Source: Syngnathus acus
Lineage: Eukaryota > Chordata > Actinopteri > Syngnathiformes > Syngnathidae
Direction of reading: 5' to 3'
Assembly (NCBI RefSeq): GCF_901709675.1
Contig: NC_051102.1
Location: forward strand, 3,998,912-4,062,911
Length of the DNA: 64,000 bases
Below are positions 63,461-64,000 of this stretch, piece after piece; within the stretch, counting starts at the first letter, position 1; each line of letters opens with the position of its first letter. The notes under the pieces are model-generated. The model was not told the DNA's origin. It saw only the letters and a list, made by a program, of their open reading frames with translations, and did not search any database. The position numbers were made by a program, and so were the translations under genes.

Positions 63461-64000
63461 GTCTTCGTGGGAGAATCCACTACTTCTGTGGAACCTTTTC
63501 GATCTCCGTCTTCTTTTTTTTTTTTTATCCTCACAACAAACCCAAAACTTTTTTGCCAAATAGCAGTAGCGGTGGCTCGTGCGCCGCGGCACCGGAGATA
63601 ACGACAAGTAAAAGTAGTTAACACCTCCCTGTTAGCTTGCCCAAGGAGGACAATGTATGTGCGTAAGAGAGAAAGCGAGAGGGGAGAGAGAGAGAGGGAG
63701 AGAGAGAGGCTGACTTTCCACGCTGAGTGTAAAGTGGCTATCAGTAGCGCGACGTGCGCGTGCAGCCCCTCAGCTGAAACGCGGAGCGGAAAGGCGAGTG
63801 GGAGCCGCTTAGGGAGCGCGAGACACGGTGGCAGGCAGGAGGAGGTGGGGTGGTGGTGGGGCTGGGGGGCTCTCAACAGCTAAGCGTGTGAGTGGGGGGT
63901 GTACGGAGAGGAGGAGGGAGGGGAGGAGGGGGGTCCGGGGGGCAAGAGCGCACTGGAGGCGCAGTGCTGCCGCGCAGTGCTCGGGTCGCTCTATGACGCA
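63461..64000 (-). promoter_or_regulatory. rnf220: candidate rnf220 promoter / non-coding first exon, CpG-rich
   Basis: This is the only clearly CpG-dense part of the window, especially about 63560-63600, 63740-63830 and 63930-64000, with many CGCG, GCGC and GCGTGC steps. On the minus strand a strong donor reads AAGAC then GTGAGT, placing a possible exon end at 63461. It has the right orientation and order to splice to the acceptor at 54917. The stretch also holds a GA repeat (63664-63709) and a T-run (63513-63527). No TATA box is evident, as is usual for CpG promoters. The transcription start could lie inside the window or just to its right. Another promoter could exist elsewhere. Confidence 0.5.

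Noticed and set aside
63457-63876. 139-codon minus-strand open frame in the CpG-rich region
   Set aside because: It starts at TTG, crosses the candidate splice donor, and contains low-complexity Ser-Leu sequence from the GA repeat.
1-64000. CRISPR arrays, operons or bacterial-type systems
   Set aside because: The repeats are microsatellites or transposon relics, and the only gene is a spliced vertebrate gene.

Overview
The window looks like vertebrate, most likely teleost fish, genomic DNA. It is AT-rich and mostly non-coding. Dense CA/TG microsatellites, three copies of a palindromic DNA-transposon relic of a type common in fish genomes, and remnants of a tRNA-derived fish SINE-like repeat all point that way. 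No bacterial gene organisation is present. A percomorph fish is my guess from the repeats, not something I can prove.

Only one protein-coding segment is convincing: the first coding exon of rnf220 (E3 ubiquitin-protein ligase RNF220) on the minus strand. Its coding part runs from the ATG at 54568 down to 53917. It has a strong splice acceptor (exon start 54917), a 349-base 5' UTR with two tiny upstream ORFs, and a phase-1 splice donor (intron starts at 53916). It encodes residues 1-217 plus the first base of codon 218. The central and RING-bearing exons are not visible and should lie to the left of coordinate 1 (downstream on the minus strand).

Layout in the direction of transcription (right to left): 63461-64000 is CpG-rich with a good candidate donor, and probably holds the promoter and non-coding first exon. 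54918-63460 is then intron 1, about 8.5 kb. 53917-54917 is exon 2. 1-53916 is the start of a very long intron 2. That intron holds microsatellites, homopolymers, three MITE-like elements (1188, 23964, 41453), two SINE-like fragments (1619, 51690), a 349-base almost pure purine tract flanked by a near direct repeat (37661), and several AT-rich blocks with homeodomain/POU-like motifs that resemble conserved non-coding enhancers. Long developmental-gene introns commonly carry such enhancers. Conservation could not be tested here.

I found no convincing new biological system. The items most worth a second look are the purine tract with its flanking repeat and internal 40-base duplication, the 37-base palindrome in intron 1, the 12-base-arm hairpin at 2466, the uORF-bearing rnf220 leader, and the enhancer-like blocks.
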